Source: Lachnospiraceae bacterium (lineage in GTDB: Bacteria; Bacillota; Clostridia; Lachnospirales; Lachnospiraceae). Taken from it: a DNA stretch of 40,228 bases. This document shows, piece by piece, positions 24,813-32,345 of the stretch. Positions within the stretch are counted from its first letter, which is position 1; the number at the start of each line of letters is the position of its first letter. Both the position numbers and the translations under genes were made by a program. Location: the NCBI GenBank assembly GCA_021769135.1, contig JAETTM010000038.1, positions 1 through 40,228 of the forward strand. The letters run 5' to 3'. The notes beneath the pieces were generated by a model. The model was not told where the DNA came from. It worked only from the letters and a program-made list of their open reading frames with translations, and did no database searches.

Positions 24813-24999
24813 ATGCGCAGACCCGCATAAGGAAGTTTGCTGGCAAGGCAGCATGCGGGCCGCGCGGCGAGCAGGAGAAAAAGACGTTCCCCTACTCGAT
24901 ATAATGATATTTACTTATACTTATTTTATATTACAAATGTAATATTTGTTTCTGCAAAAACAGTACGAAGATAATGCTAAAATACAGGGTTATCCTTGT

Positions 25000-25554
25000 T
25001 TACTGTTTCTGCGAATGGCTCATCATAAACTCTTTCAGCTTTTCGTTGGCTCTCTCCAGCTCTGCTCCCAGTTCCCTGTTTTTAGGTATCAAAGTCAGCC
25101 AGACCGCTGCCAGCAATATCAAAACCGGATACAGGAACTGGCAGACGGCAATGATTCCCATCCAGACGGAATTCTCAAAGATGCTGCCAAATATCCATAA
25201 AACCCCGCCCGAATACATTTCGCCCACTTCCCATATGGCCTGCAGGCAGTCTATCAGGCGGTAAAGCCCTAGCAGATATAAGCAGAGGTCAATTTTCCAC
25301 CCCCGCCCCATAGCTGCCAGCAGAAATATCAAATCCGGGGCAATCCTGATTACCGTTCCTAAAATAACCGCCATCCCTGTGTCCCCGCCGGTTGCCGTTA
25401 TAGACACCGCAAAGTTATGGACCAGGCAGAAAATCAGCAGAAATCCTATCACCCGCTTCTTGTTTTTCCAAAACCTCTCTACCTCTGGATATTCCCCATA
25501 CACCTTTTCCCTATATTCCTTATATTGCCTTTGCAATTCTTTTGAATTTTCCAT
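25000..25554 (-). CDS. membrane protein of unknown function
   Basis: 184 aa from ATG 25554 (MENSKELQRQYKEYREKVYG). The polar N-terminus is followed by about four or five hydrophobic helices (VIGFLLIFCLVHNFAVSI; MAVILGTVIRIAPDLIFLLAAM; LCLYLLGLYRLIDCLQAIW; WMGIIAVCQFLYPVLILLAAVWLTLIP) and a charged helical tail (RELGAELERANEKLKEFM). A longer frame to a TTG at 25599 would begin inside a hairpin repeat and is less likely. Family not recognised. Confidence 0.6.
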   Translation of the reverse strand: MENSKELQRQYKEYREKVYGEYPEVERFWKNKKRVIGFLLIFCLVHNFAVSITATGGDTGMAVILGTVIRIAPDLIFLLAAMGRGWKIDLCLYLLGLYRLIDCLQAIWEVGEMYSGGVLWIFGSIFENSVWMGIIAVCQFLYPVLILLAAVWLTLIPKNRELGAELERANEKLKEFMMSHSQKQ

Positions 25555-25575
25555 ACCGCACCCATTTTTCTTATT

Positions 25576-25838
25576 CCAGTTCCGCAAATTCTCTTCCAAT
25601 GCCCATTATCGCAGAGCCATTTCAGGCCGCTTCATGCTGCGTCCTGAAATCCTCTGGGGGCATTGTCCGTTCATTTGCTGTTTTCCAGTTCCGCAAATTC
25701 TCTTCCAATGCCCATTATCGCAGAGCCATTTCAGGCCGCTTCATGCTGCGTCCTGAAATCCTCTGGGGGCATTGTCCGCTCATTTGCTGTTTTCCAGTTC
25801 CGCAAATTCTCTTCCAATGCCCCATTATCGCAGAGTTA
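25576..25838. repeat. 109-bp tandem repeat, about 2.4 copies, each a long hairpin
   Basis: Copies start at 25576, 25685 and 25794 (period 109); the first two are almost identical, the third stops after about 45 bases. Each full copy contains nested complementary blocks: CAATGCCC/GGGCATTG, CAGAG/CTCTG, ATTTCAGG/CCTGAAAT and CGC/GCG, giving hairpins at 25597-25665 and 25706-25774. It lies between the pyridoxamine kinase stop and the membrane protein gene. Confidence 0.85.
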
Positions 25839-26672
25839 TTTCCGCTCTAATGTATATAATATTTCTTCGAAACATACGCCATCGGTGCCGGGAATACGAA
25901 GTTCTTCCGAAACAAGAATACCCTGCCTTACAAAATCCGACGCTTTTTTCACCGACCGGCAAAAGTCTACTCCGTTGACCGCATCCGCCGCTATAATGGA
26001 GGCGAATACATCCCCCGTGCCGGAACGCTCCGTGCCGGCCTTGTGGACCTGTATCCATTTCGGCTCTTTCCCCTTTTCCATCACATAATTGGCGATGAAT
26101 TCCCCTTGGGGTATCCCCGTAATCACTACTTTTTCCGGCCCCCGCATAGACAGCTTTTCCGCCATATCATGCAACTCCGCGTCTTCCCATCCTTCTTCCC
26201 TGTATGCCGTGCCTGTCAGGCGGCAGCACTCTGTCAGGTTGGGGGTGATAATATCGCCGTACTCTATCAGACGTTCCATTTCCCCGCACATTTCCTCTGT
26301 ATAAGTGGCATATATCCTGCCGTGGTCCCCCATCACCGGGTCAATAATGACTTTGGTGCGGCCGCTGCGAAACTCCCTGATGAATCCAATGACCATCTCA
26401 ATCTGTTCTTTTGAACCAAGGAAACCCGAAGCTATCCCTTCAAATTTGAGCCCCAGTTTTTTCCATTTCCCAATATATTCTTCCATCCGGTCCGTATAGT
26501 CGTCAAAAAAATATTCCCCCAACGCCATATGATTGGAAAGAATCGACGTGGGAACCGGGCAGCACTGGATGCCCAAATAAGAAATAATAGGCAAAGATAC
26601 CGTAAGCGAACACCGGCCAAAACCTGACATATCGTTGATTACCGCTATTTTTTTCTGATGATTGTGAGACAT
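25836..26672 (-). CDS. pdxY: pyridoxamine/pyridoxal kinase (PfkB/ribokinase superfamily)
   Basis: 278 aa. VINDMSGFGRCSLTVSLPIIS (about 11-31) is the substrate-binding start of pyridoxal kinases of the PdxY/ThiD group. VIIDPVMGDHGRIYATYTEEM and IITPNLTECCRLTG follow, and HKAGTERSGTGDVFASIIAA has the GTGD anion hole with the catalytic Asp. The enzyme phosphorylates B6 vitamers with ATP in the salvage pathway to PLP. GAGG lies about 12 bases before ATG 26672. The gene is monocistronic in appearance. PdxY versus PdxK naming cannot be settled here. Confidence 0.88.
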   Translation of the reverse strand: MSHNHQKKIAVINDMSGFGRCSLTVSLPIISYLGIQCCPVPTSILSNHMALGEYFFDDYTDRMEEYIGKWKKLGLKFEGIASGFLGSKEQIEMVIGFIREFRSGRTKVIIDPVMGDHGRIYATYTEEMCGEMERLIEYGDIITPNLTECCRLTGTAYREEGWEDAELHDMAEKLSMRGPEKVVITGIPQGEFIANYVMEKGKEPKWIQVHKAGTERSGTGDVFASIIAADAVNGVDFCRSVKKASDFVRQGILVSEELRIPGTDGVCFEEILYTLERK

Positions 26673-26908
26673 TTTTTCATATTCCCTCTGCTTTTTCTAA
26701 TGTGCTTTCCCCGTTTACCCATTTATTATACCGATTCCTGCCTCTGGTTTCAACTGTATTGGGGGCTAATCCTGTAAATTCATATCCTTACTGTTCCACA
26801 AAATCATACAAAGCGCAACGAATTGTTCAGCGATTGTTCACCTTTTCCCTTTTCCCATTAACTCCTTCAACCAAAAATTTTACTTGTACCCCATACTTTT
26901 TTATTTTA

Positions 26909-26937
26909 TTGCCTTATCCTTCCTTCTAAGTTATAAT
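26909..26937 (+). promoter_or_regulatory. promoter of the alcohol dehydrogenase
   Basis: TTGCCT (26909-26914), 17-base spacer, TATAAT (26932-26937). Leader of about 175 bases. Confidence 0.7.
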
Positions 26938-26972
26938 ATATCTATCAACAAATATCCTAAATAATAGTAAGC

Positions 26973-27073
26973 GGAAGATGCGGCAGGGCATTGCCCCGCT
27001 TCCTTCCCAGGGTTTGTGTCCGTGCGGCATTCACAAACCGGGCTGTTTGCAGCGCCCCGGCAAGGCAGGGCGC
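26973..27073 (+). promoter_or_regulatory. structured leader with three consecutive hairpins
   Basis: Hairpin 1, 26973-27003 (GGAAG...CTTCC enclosing GGGC/GCCC); hairpin 2, 27011-27039 (GGTTTGTG/CACAAACC); hairpin 3, 27052-27073 (GCGCCC/GGGCGC). None has a T-run, so they may control mRNA stability or translation, or be repeat-derived. Confidence 0.5.
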
Positions 27074-27117
27074 CTTAACAGGTCAAAATATAAAAGCCGC
27101 GCAGAAATGAGGTTAAA

Positions 27118-28299
27118 ATGAGCAGATTTACTTTACCCAGAGACATCTATCACGGAAAAGGATGTCTCGCCGAACTGAAAAACCTGAAAGGGAAAAAAGC
27201 CATCCTCGTAGTGGGCGGCGGTTCCATGAAACGCCAGGGATTCCTTGACAAGGCTGTGGAATACCTGAAAGAAGGCGGCATGGAAGTCAAACTTTTCGAA
27301 GGCGTGGAACCCGACCCTTCGGTGGAAACGGTTATGAAAGGCGCACAGGCTATGCGTGATTTCGAACCCGACTGGATTGTTGCCATGGGCGGAGGCTCTC
27401 CTATCGACGCGGCCAAGGCTATGTGGGCTTTTTATGAATATCCTGATACCACATTTGAAGACTTATGCATCCCTTTCAACTTCCCGGAATTAAGGCAGAA
27501 AGCAAAGTTCGCAGCCATCCCTTCCACATCCGGAACAGCTACCGAAGTAACCGCTTTTTCCGTTATCACGGACTACGCGGCAGGCGTAAAATATCCTTTG
27601 GCTGACTTCAACATCACCCCTGATGTGGCCATTGTAGACCCTGAATTGGTGGAAGGCCTTCCTGCCAAGCAGGTTGCTTACACGGGAATGGATGCCCTGA
27701 CCCATGCTATTGAAGCCTATGTGTCCACCCTGCATTGCGCATTTACGGACCCGTTGGCCCTCCAGGCAATTGAAATGGTATTCGATTACCTGCCCGCTTC
27801 CTATAACGGCAATATGACCGCCCGCGAGGAAATGCACTACGCGCAGTGCCTGGCCGGCATGGCTTTCTCCAACGCATTGCTCGGCATCGTACACTCCATG
27901 GCACATAAAACAGGGGCTGCATTCTCCACCGGACATATTACCCATGGCTGCGCCAATGCGATGTACCTTCCTTTCGTTATCAAATACAACGCAAAAGAGC
28001 CTACCGCAGCGGCACGTTATGCGGAAATCGCACGCAGGATGGGGCTGCCCGGCGCTTCCGAACAGGCTCTGGTGAACAGTTTGTGCGAAAAGATTGATGA
28101 TTTCAACGTGAGACTGAATATTCCTAAGACTTTGAAAGATTTCGGCATTGACGAAGCGGAATTCAAAGAGAAAATTGCCAGGATTTCCGAGCTCGCCGTT
28201 GGCGATGCATGCACGGGCTCCAATCCGAGAACCATTGACCCCGCCGCTATGGAAAAACTATTTACATGCATTTACTATGGAACAGAAGTTGATTTCTAA
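27118..28299 (+). CDS. iron-containing alcohol dehydrogenase
   Basis: 393 aa. GGGSPIDAAKAM (about 91-102) is the NAD(P)-binding loop of group III alcohol dehydrogenases and PSTSGTATEVTAFSVI follows. Metal ligands lie in MDALTHAIEAYV (Asp192, His196) and in GIVHSMAHKTGAAFSTGHITHGCANAMYLP (His263 and His276/277 region). The family reduces aldehydes or butanal, or oxidises diols, using Fe2+ and NAD(P)H; short-chain alcohol formation in fermentation is likely. GAGG lies 5 bases before ATG. It is one of only two plus-strand genes here and has its own promoter and terminator. Confidence 0.93.
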   Translation: MSRFTLPRDIYHGKGCLAELKNLKGKKAILVVGGGSMKRQGFLDKAVEYLKEGGMEVKLFEGVEPDPSVETVMKGAQAMRDFEPDWIVAMGGGSPIDAAKAMWAFYEYPDTTFEDLCIPFNFPELRQKAKFAAIPSTSGTATEVTAFSVITDYAAGVKYPLADFNITPDVAIVDPELVEGLPAKQVAYTGMDALTHAIEAYVSTLHCAFTDPLALQAIEMVFDYLPASYNGNMTAREEMHYAQCLAGMAFSNALLGIVHSMAHKTGAAFSTGHITHGCANAMYLPFVIKYNAKEPTAAARYAEIARRMGLPGASEQALVNSLCEKIDDFNVRLNIPKTLKDFGIDEAEFKEKIARISELAVGDACTGSNPRTIDPAAMEKLFTCIYYGTEVDF

Positions 28300-28374
28300 A
28301 AGTTTATAGACACAGACCTCTCCTTTTGGCAGAGGCTCCTGCGGAAGTAAACGAGATTAATGAAATTTCGGCAG

Positions 28375-28408
28375 AAACCGGCATGACATCCGCCATGCCG
28401 GTTTCTTT
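28375..28408 (+). terminator. terminator after the alcohol dehydrogenase
   Basis: AAACCGGCATG (28375-28385) and its complement (28394-28404), 8-base loop, then CTTT. The T-run is short. Confidence 0.6.
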
Positions 28409-28489
28409 ATGCTATGAATCCAATCCCGTTACGCAGGCAGTCTCAAAAGCGGCGTTTTCTTCGGGCACTGCCCTGCCTGGCACTGCGCA

Positions 28490-30058
28490 TTATTCCGGCA
28501 TTCCTTCTGGTGCTGCCACGTCCGGCGCCGCGCCCTCTCCCGGTATCCCCTCCGGTGCTGCACCCTCTCCCGGTGTCCCTTCCGGCGGCACTTCCCCCGG
28601 CATTCCTCCTTCCTGGGGCATGCCCTCCACCACCGGCTCGGTTCCCGGCAAATGATAGCAAATCACAGGCGTTCCTTTTTCCACATACCCATAAATCTCT
28701 TTTGCGGCAGAATATGGCAGATTAATACAGCCATGGGAACCGTTCAGTTTATAGATATCCCCTCCAAAGGAATCCCGCCACGCCGCGTCATGCATTCCTA
28801 CATTATTATTAAAAGGCATCCAAAAATTAACCGGCGTGCGGTACGTTTCCCCTACCAGAGTGGCGTCCTTCTGTTTATAAGTAATCCCATAAATCCCTTC
28901 GGGCGTATCGTACCCCCTGGATGCGTTGCCCGACACAAAATCGGATTCCAGAACCATCACCCCATCTATGTATAAGAATAAATGCTGCGCCGTTAAATTG
29001 ATTTCCACATAAGTATCTCCGTAATCAGGCATCCCATAAACTGCCGCCGTCTGATGGTAAACCGGAACCCGTTCCCCGCTTTCTCCCCGTCCAATCATTT
29101 CCGCCAGTTCTCTGACTTCCTGCTCCGTGTCCATCCACCATCCATAATCGCCTTTACTAATTGTAATTTCCACTCCGTAACTGGTCTGAAATGTACGTTT
29201 TTTGAAAATCGTATCATACTTTTTCCGAAGAGAAGCCACATAATCGCTCATTTTATCTTCATCCAGCGTCACGCGCAGCCCATCCACTTCCACCCAGTCC
29301 ATGACTGTCCTGCCATCCAATACTTCCTCATCCTGGCCCAATTTGTAAACTATACGGATATTGGACAAACCATTCAATTTTTCAAACGCCGACTGCAGGC
29401 GTTCATTTTCCCGGGTAATTTCCGCCGTCTCGTAGCATCCGGCCTCTTCCAGGCTGACTCGTTCTTCCAGTTCCTCCACTGCCGCCCGGATAACATCCAA
29501 CGTCTTTGCCCGGTTCAGCAGATTTCCCTGGGTCTCTTCCACTATTTCAAACCCATCCCCTTCCGCGTTGCATGCAATATAGGCATTTTCCGGCTTTATG
29601 GCAAAATCTTTCCCGAATCCTTTCAGACTGTCCAGCTTCGCTTCCAGCACATCTTCCTCATACGCAATCAGCTTCTCCGCTTCCATGGCCCTATCCTGTT
29701 TCAAAAACCATAAATAGCGGTTCTGACTCCTTAAAATCTCCTCAAAGGGCTCTGTGGATAAGTAAGAAAGCCCTATTTCCGTTCCCTGTATTTCCTCTTC
29801 CAGCGTAGTTCCATCCCCACATCGTTCTTCTACCCGAAGGGCATATCCCTGTATCCTCTCTCTCAACTCCGCCACCGTCATTCCCGATACATCCGCCTGA
29901 TTAATTACCGTACCCCTCACAAAATGATTCTGATAAAAGACAACCCCTCTGATATAAATCGCCAATACGCATAAGACAGGCACGCTTATACCCAACAACG
30001 CCAATACAATATACTTTCTTTTTTTTGTCCAACCCTTCCAACTATCCGGCTTATTCAT
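28490..30058 (-). CDS. L,D-transpeptidase (YkuD) with peptidoglycan-binding-like domain
   Basis: 522 aa from ATG 30058 (AGGAG at 9 bases). Basic N-terminus, one membrane helix (about 20-40), a long extracellular region with GMTVAELRERIQGYALRVEE, as in the PG_binding_4 domain, and a C-terminal YkuD domain (about 365-490): YVEINLTAQHLFLYIDG, DTPEGIYGITYKQ, VNFWMPFNNNVGMHDA and LNGSHGCINLP with the catalytic Cys. The tail is a Gly/Pro/Glu/Ala repeat (PEGTPGEGAAPEGIPGEGAA). These enzymes form 3-3 cross-links in peptidoglycan or attach proteins to it. Confidence 0.92.
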   Translation of the reverse strand: MNKPDSWKGWTKKRKYIVLALLGISVPVLCVLAIYIRGVVFYQNHFVRGTVINQADVSGMTVAELRERIQGYALRVEERCGDGTTLEEEIQGTEIGLSYLSTEPFEEILRSQNRYLWFLKQDRAMEAEKLIAYEEDVLEAKLDSLKGFGKDFAIKPENAYIACNAEGDGFEIVEETQGNLLNRAKTLDVIRAAVEELEERVSLEEAGCYETAEITRENERLQSAFEKLNGLSNIRIVYKLGQDEEVLDGRTVMDWVEVDGLRVTLDEDKMSDYVASLRKKYDTIFKKRTFQTSYGVEITISKGDYGWWMDTEQEVRELAEMIGRGESGERVPVYHQTAAVYGMPDYGDTYVEINLTAQHLFLYIDGVMVLESDFVSGNASRGYDTPEGIYGITYKQKDATLVGETYRTPVNFWMPFNNNVGMHDAAWRDSFGGDIYKLNGSHGCINLPYSAAKEIYGYVEKGTPVICYHLPGTEPVVEGMPQEGGMPGEVPPEGTPGEGAAPEGIPGEGAAPDVAAPEGMPE

Positions 30059-30194
30059 CGGTTTTATCTCCTGTTCCAAAACAATATCATGCCTTTTGCC
30101 AGCAAAAAACAGCCCGCCTATCCGGCCCTTAGACAAAAAAATAGCAGAAACACTGTTTCATTCAGCATTTCCACCACCTTCCGTACTGCAAAAA

Positions 30195-30268
30195 CGTGCG
30201 CTAGAGGATTCGAACCCCCGACCTTTTGGTCCGTAGCCAAACGCTCTATCCAGCTGAGCTAAGCGCAC
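30195..30268 (-). tRNA. tRNA-Arg(ACG)
   Basis: 74-base cloverleaf: acceptor GTGCGCT/AGCGCAC, D arm GCTCAGCTGGATAGAGC, anticodon loop CTACGGA (ACG), T arm with TTCGAAT. CCA is not encoded; TTTTT follows. Confidence 0.93.
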
Positions 30269-30570
30269 ATTCGCTGCAGATGTTTTGTCCTATTTTACAG
30301 AACCTTTCCGCAACGATTTTATTTTACATGTATATCCCTCTATTGTCAAGCTATAAAATGAAATATTTCATATTAGTTGCAACAGTATAGCTGGACCTCA
30401 TTTGTCCGTCAAATCATGCTTGCACGAATTTGACGGACAGATGACGGTCTGTGGGAACGCCCGCTCATGAGCAAAAGCAGCGAAAAACACCAAAGATGCG
30501 GTCTGAGAATGGACGTAGGCTGAGCCGTTACCCATAGTTCGCCGCACGCAATCCTAAGCCCGGCTTTATT
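30269..30570. other. intergenic region: tRNA-Arg promoter and a 12-bp inverted repeat
   Basis: About 300 bases. It contains the tRNA promoter and TGTCCGTCAAAT (30403-30414) with its exact complement at 30428-30439 (13-base loop). The hairpin has no T-run and may be a dispersed repeat. No gene seen. Confidence 0.5.
30321..30349 (-). promoter_or_regulatory. promoter of tRNA-Arg
   Basis: TTGACA (30349-30344), 17-base spacer, TAAAAT (30326-30321), about 50 bases before the tRNA. Confidence 0.8.
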
Positions 30571-31953
30571 TCACTCATTCCCTGGAAATGAAGGAATTCC
30601 TGCAAATCCTTTCGACAAATCCTCATCCGTAGGGATATAATCCGACATTTTTCCGTCATTATATTTTCCATAAGCCACCATATCGAAATATCCTGTACCG
30701 GTAAGGCCGAAAACAATAGTTTTTTCCTCTCCCGTCTCCTTGCACTTTAACGCTTCATCGATTGCAACTTTTATTGCATGGGAACTTTCCGGGGCAGGCA
30801 GGATTCCTTCTACCCTGGCAAACTGCTCTGCCGCCTTGAATACTGCCGTCTGTTCTACGCTGACCGCCTCCAGCATCCCGTCGTGGTAAAGCTGGGAAAC
30901 TATGGAGCTCATCCCATGATACCTTAAACCGCCTGCATGATTGGGCGCTGGCATAAACCCGCTTCCCAGCGTATACATTTTGGCCAACGGACATACCTTT
31001 CCAGTGTCGCAGAAATCATAAACATATTTTCCTCTGGTCAGGCTTGGACAAGAAGCCGGTTCCACCGCGATAATCCGGTAATCCGCTTCCCCTCTCAATT
31101 TCCGTCCCACGAAAGGCGAAATAAGCCCGCCTAAATTGGAGCCGCCCCCTGCACAGCCGATAATGATGTCCGGTTTTATGCCATATTTATCCAATGCCAC
31201 CTTTGTCTCTTCTCCGATAATGGATTGATGGAGAAGGACCTGGGACAACACGCTCCCCAACACATAACGATAGCCTTCCATGCTGGTAGCCGCCTCTACC
31301 GCTTCCGAAATCGCGCATCCCAGGCTTCCGCCCGTTCCCGGGAATTCCGCCAGAATCTGGCGCCCCACATTGGTAGTATCAGACGGCGACGGAGTCACCT
31401 GCGCGCCATAGGTACGCATCACTTCCCGGCGGAAAGGCTTCTGCTCATAGGAAACTTTTACCATATATACGCGGCAATCCAAATCAAAGTAAGCGCATGC
31501 CATGGAAAGGGCCGTTCCCCACTGTCCTGCACCGGTTTCCGTAGTAACCCCTTTCAGACCCTGCTTCTTCGCATAATAGGCCTGGGCGATAGCGGAATTC
31601 AGCTTATGGCTTCCGCTGGTATTGTTTCCTTCAAACTTATAATAAATTTTTGCCGGGGTATCCAGTTTTTTCTCAAGGCAATAGGCCCTTACCAAAGGCG
31701 CCGGACGGTACATCTTATAGAAATCCTGGATTTCCTGAGGAATATCTATATATGCGTCCGTATCGTTTAATTCCTGCTTTACCAGTTCATCGCAGAACAC
31801 TCCCTGCAGTTCTTCAAAAGTCATCGGCTTCAGCGTTCCCGGATTCAGCAGCGGAGCCGGTTTATTCTTCATATCCGCCCGCACATTATACCATTGCTTT
31901 GGCATCTCGCTTTCTTCCAGATAAATTTTGTAAGGTATCCCTTTTTCTGACAT
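30571..31953 (-). CDS. TrpB-like tryptophan synthase beta chain (TrpB2 type)
   Basis: 460 aa from ATG 31953 (GGAG at 7 bases; the ATG two codons earlier lies on the site). The long N-terminal extension and RPAPLVRAYCLEKKL are typical of TrpB2. PLP Lys in FEGNNTSGSHKLNSAIAQ; ETGAGQWGTALSMAC; phosphate loop GCAGGGSNLGG; C-terminal FGLTGTGYFDM. It condenses indole and serine to tryptophan. No trpA lies nearby, so salvage of free indole is likely, which TrpB2 enzymes are proposed to do. It is controlled by a T-box whose specifier reads TGG. Confidence 0.93.
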   Translation of the reverse strand: MSEKGIPYKIYLEESEMPKQWYNVRADMKNKPAPLLNPGTLKPMTFEELQGVFCDELVKQELNDTDAYIDIPQEIQDFYKMYRPAPLVRAYCLEKKLDTPAKIYYKFEGNNTSGSHKLNSAIAQAYYAKKQGLKGVTTETGAGQWGTALSMACAYFDLDCRVYMVKVSYEQKPFRREVMRTYGAQVTPSPSDTTNVGRQILAEFPGTGGSLGCAISEAVEAATSMEGYRYVLGSVLSQVLLHQSIIGEETKVALDKYGIKPDIIIGCAGGGSNLGGLISPFVGRKLRGEADYRIIAVEPASCPSLTRGKYVYDFCDTGKVCPLAKMYTLGSGFMPAPNHAGGLRYHGMSSIVSQLYHDGMLEAVSVEQTAVFKAAEQFARVEGILPAPESSHAIKVAIDEALKCKETGEEKTIVFGLTGTGYFDMVAYGKYNDGKMSDYIPTDEDLSKGFAGIPSFPGNE

Positions 31954-31990
31954 CTTCATTCTCCTTTCTTTTTACGGAATATTATAAAAT

Positions 31991-32027
31991 AAAAAAATCC
32001 TATCCCAGCTTTACTGCCGGGACAGGA
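31991..32027 (-). terminator. T-box leader terminator
   Basis: TCCTGTCCCGGC (32027-32016) pairs with GCTGGGATAGGA (32009-31998), followed by seven T (31997-31991). It is mutually exclusive with the antiterminator. Confidence 0.9.
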
Positions 32028-32275
32028 CTATTTACCATTCCTGCGGTGCCACCCTGCTTGATGCCTATCGCATCCACTCATGATATGCCAACACATACCC
32101 GCTTCTTAACGGAGGTTCCACTCCGGCGCCCTTACTTCCCATTTCACAGTTCCCTCTGCCATGGTTTCGGTTTGCTCTCCAAAGCCCATTCCATACAGCA
32201 ATCCGTACCGCACTTCCACCTCCTGCGGCTCTCTGCAACATCTTTTCTGTATGTACTTATGCTCTATCAACGATT
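31991..32275 (-). promoter_or_regulatory. T-box riboswitch, tryptophan specifier
   Basis: Leader of the TrpB-like gene. Stem I has ATACAG pairing with CTGTAT around a specifier loop: AGTA on the 5' side and GGAATGGGC on the 3' side, where TGG (32188-32186) is the tryptophan codon. AGAGAGCC and GGTGGAAG lie in the distal part. The T-box sequence AGGGTGGCACCGCAGG is at 32055-32040. The terminator has arms at 32027-32016 and 32009-31998 followed by ATTTTTTT. Uncharged tRNA-Trp should stabilise the antiterminator and turn the gene on. Confidence 0.93.
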
Positions 32276-32281
32276 TATTAA

Positions 32282-32310
32282 ATTCTATGCAATATTTCCG
32301 AAAATGTCAA
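32282..32310 (-). promoter_or_regulatory. promoter of the T-box leader
   Basis: TTGACA (32310-32305), 17-base spacer, TAGAAT (32287-32282). Confidence 0.88.
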
Positions 32311-32345
32311 TACCCTTTTTTCGATTGCCCTAATTATGTAATAGT

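Larger units (their letters stand above)
24418..24999. other. intergenic region upstream of the recombinase
   Basis: About 580 bases with no credible gene. It contains the TTTGACGG repeats (24479, 24491), a plus-strand promoter candidate (TTGCTT 24624-24629, 17 bases, TATTTT 24647-24652), a TTGGCA at 24684, a CCTATTTTAC-type half site on the minus strand near 24717-24726, the right inverted repeat, a strong terminator, and a small ATATTAC/GTAATAT inverted repeat (24928-24945). Confidence 0.5.
26673..27117. other. divergent intergenic region: ADH promoter and leader
   Basis: About 445 bases between the divergent pyridoxamine kinase and alcohol dehydrogenase. It contains a direct repeat ATTGTTCA at 26822 and 26833 (11-base period), the ADH promoter and three leader hairpins. 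No coding sequence seen. Confidence 0.5.

Noticed and set aside
25576-25838. CRISPR-like array
   Set aside because: The units are contiguous 109-bp copies without variable spacers, and there are no cas genes.
27011-27039. Rex operator in the alcohol dehydrogenase leader
   Set aside because: The TTTGTG/CACAAA arms are 13 bases apart instead of the short gap of Rex sites and lie well downstream of the -10, so a leader hairpin is more likely.
31650-32333. 227-aa plus-strand open frame over the T-box
   Set aside because: The region is explained by the T-box leader and the TrpB gene on the other strand.
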